A DNA stretch of 5,834 nt from Bdellovibrio sp. (GTDB lineage Bacteria > Bdellovibrionota > Bdellovibrionia > Bdellovibrionales > Bdellovibrionaceae), in contig JAHRXB010000258.1 of the NCBI GenBank assembly GCA_019104905.1, positions 1 to 5,834 of the forward strand, written 5' to 3'. Every line of letters begins with the position of its first letter. Within the stretch, counting starts at the first letter, position 1. The translations under genes were made by a program, and so were the position numbers. The notes beneath the pieces are model-generated. The model was given only the letters and a program-made list of their open reading frames with translations. It ran no database searches and was not told the origin of the DNA. Shown piece by piece: positions 5,341 through 5,834 of the stretch.

Positions 5341-5834
5341 CTACTTTTTGAGCTCTAAGACACGACTTTCTTTAATCGACTTCCCGTCATCGTATCTTGT
5401 TTCCAAGACAACAACTTCGCCTTCGCGTATGGCCGCGACGAATCCTTCGGATCGGCCAATCTTAGAGTTCTTTGTTACAGTATAAACAGCACCATCGGGA
5501 TCGCGAATCATTGCACGCGGCGTACGCACATCCCACAAAATACCCACCACTTGCAAACGCTCCAATTCCCAACGCTGCAAGGGCTCAAGAACTTCTAAAT
5601 TCTTTGAGGTCTCTGTGTGGACCGGCCGCACTGTGCGGAAGGCTTTGAATGGATCTCTTTTGCCCGTGGGATCGTAGGAGTATTCTTCTCGAGGAAGAAT
5701 TTCTTGCTGTGACGGAGGCGCCGTCATGCCATCTCCCACCGGCACTTCTGCCGTCGGTGGCGGAGGTGGGACCTCTTGCATTTTTTGCACTGGCGGCGGA
5801 GTTCCCGCTGGAGCTTGTGTCCCCGCCGAAGGAA
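5341..5834 (-). CDS. pilP: Type IV pilus assembly protein PilP, 5' end outside the window
   Basis: PilP is an inner-membrane lipoprotein that binds PilN/PilO and contacts the periplasmic N0 domain of PilQ, joining the two membranes of the pilus machine. The visible 163 residues begin with a Pro/Ala-rich unstructured linker (about 1-50, including a run of five prolines). The family motif RDPF (59-62) follows, then the beta domain: PLQRWELERLQVVGIL at 84-99, RDPDGAVYTV at 110-119, KIGRSEGFV at 124-132 and ESRVLELKK at the C-terminus. The frame is open to base 5834. The first internal start-like codon (GTG at 5790) has no Shine-Dalgarno and lies inside the linker, so it is not the true start. 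The lipoprotein signal and perhaps 15-40 more residues should lie beyond the edge, probably preceded by pilMNO as in other species. The stop TAG (5343-5341) is 21 nt before pilQ, so the two are co-transcribed. Confidence 0.93.
   Translation of the reverse strand, partial: PSAGTQAPAGTPPPVQKMQEVPPPPPTAEVPVGDGMTAPPSQQEILPREEYSYDPTGKRDPFKAFRTVRPVHTETSKNLEVLEPLQRWELERLQVVGILWDVRTPRAMIRDPDGAVYTVTKNSKIGRSEGFVAAIREGEVVVLETRYDDGKSIKESRVLELKK

Noticed and set aside
5341..5790. Reading pilP as a complete 149-aa gene from the GTG at 5790
   Set aside because: The frame stays open to the window edge, there is no Shine-Dalgarno before the GTG, and a lipoprotein signal expected for PilP is missing. The gene is truncated by the window.

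Overview
The window reads as a chromosomal segment of a Gram-negative, pilus-bearing bacterium. A Bdellovibrio-like (Bdellovibrionota) host is my best guess, from the overall protein character, TTG starts and the pilP-pilQ layout. That is an inference from memory, not from a database match. Base composition looks moderate and even, with no sign of a recently acquired island, IS element, phage gene, CRISPR array, tRNA or rRNA.

Right half (about 1201-5834, all on the minus strand, transcribed right to left): a compact operon tail. It begins with the 3' part of pilP (type IV pilus inner-membrane lipoprotein, cut by the window edge). Next come pilQ (outer-membrane secretin, 719 aa), an unrecognised 182-aa lipoprotein and rarA/mgsA (AAA+ ATPase of replication-fork maintenance). 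The first two spacers are 21 and 9 nt, each with a strong Shine-Dalgarno; the ribosome site of the small lipoprotein overlaps the pilQ stop codon. The lipoprotein-rarA spacer is 72 nt, with no convincing terminator or promoter. PilP links the inner-membrane PilN/PilO complex to PilQ, the outer-membrane gate for the pilus. The small lipoprotein is placed where a PilQ accessory factor could be; rarA is probably a co-transcribed passenger.

Left half (1-1200): a small plus-strand cupin gene (843-1148) converges on rarA across 52 nt. It is divergent from a minus-strand 170-aa gene of unknown function (111-623) across a 219-nt spacer. That spacer holds candidate promoters and a 10-bp palindrome. 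The 170-aa gene ends at a good hairpin terminator (about 42-72). Bases 1-41 hold only short palindromes and no gene.

Most notable: PilQ carries a lipoprotein-type signal peptide whose Cys20 is the only cysteine of the protein, followed by a long acidic Ala/Pro-rich linker and a single visible AMIN domain. Directly after it comes a translationally linked lipoprotein of unknown function with four cysteines in its mature part. No clearly new defence or mobile system is visible.
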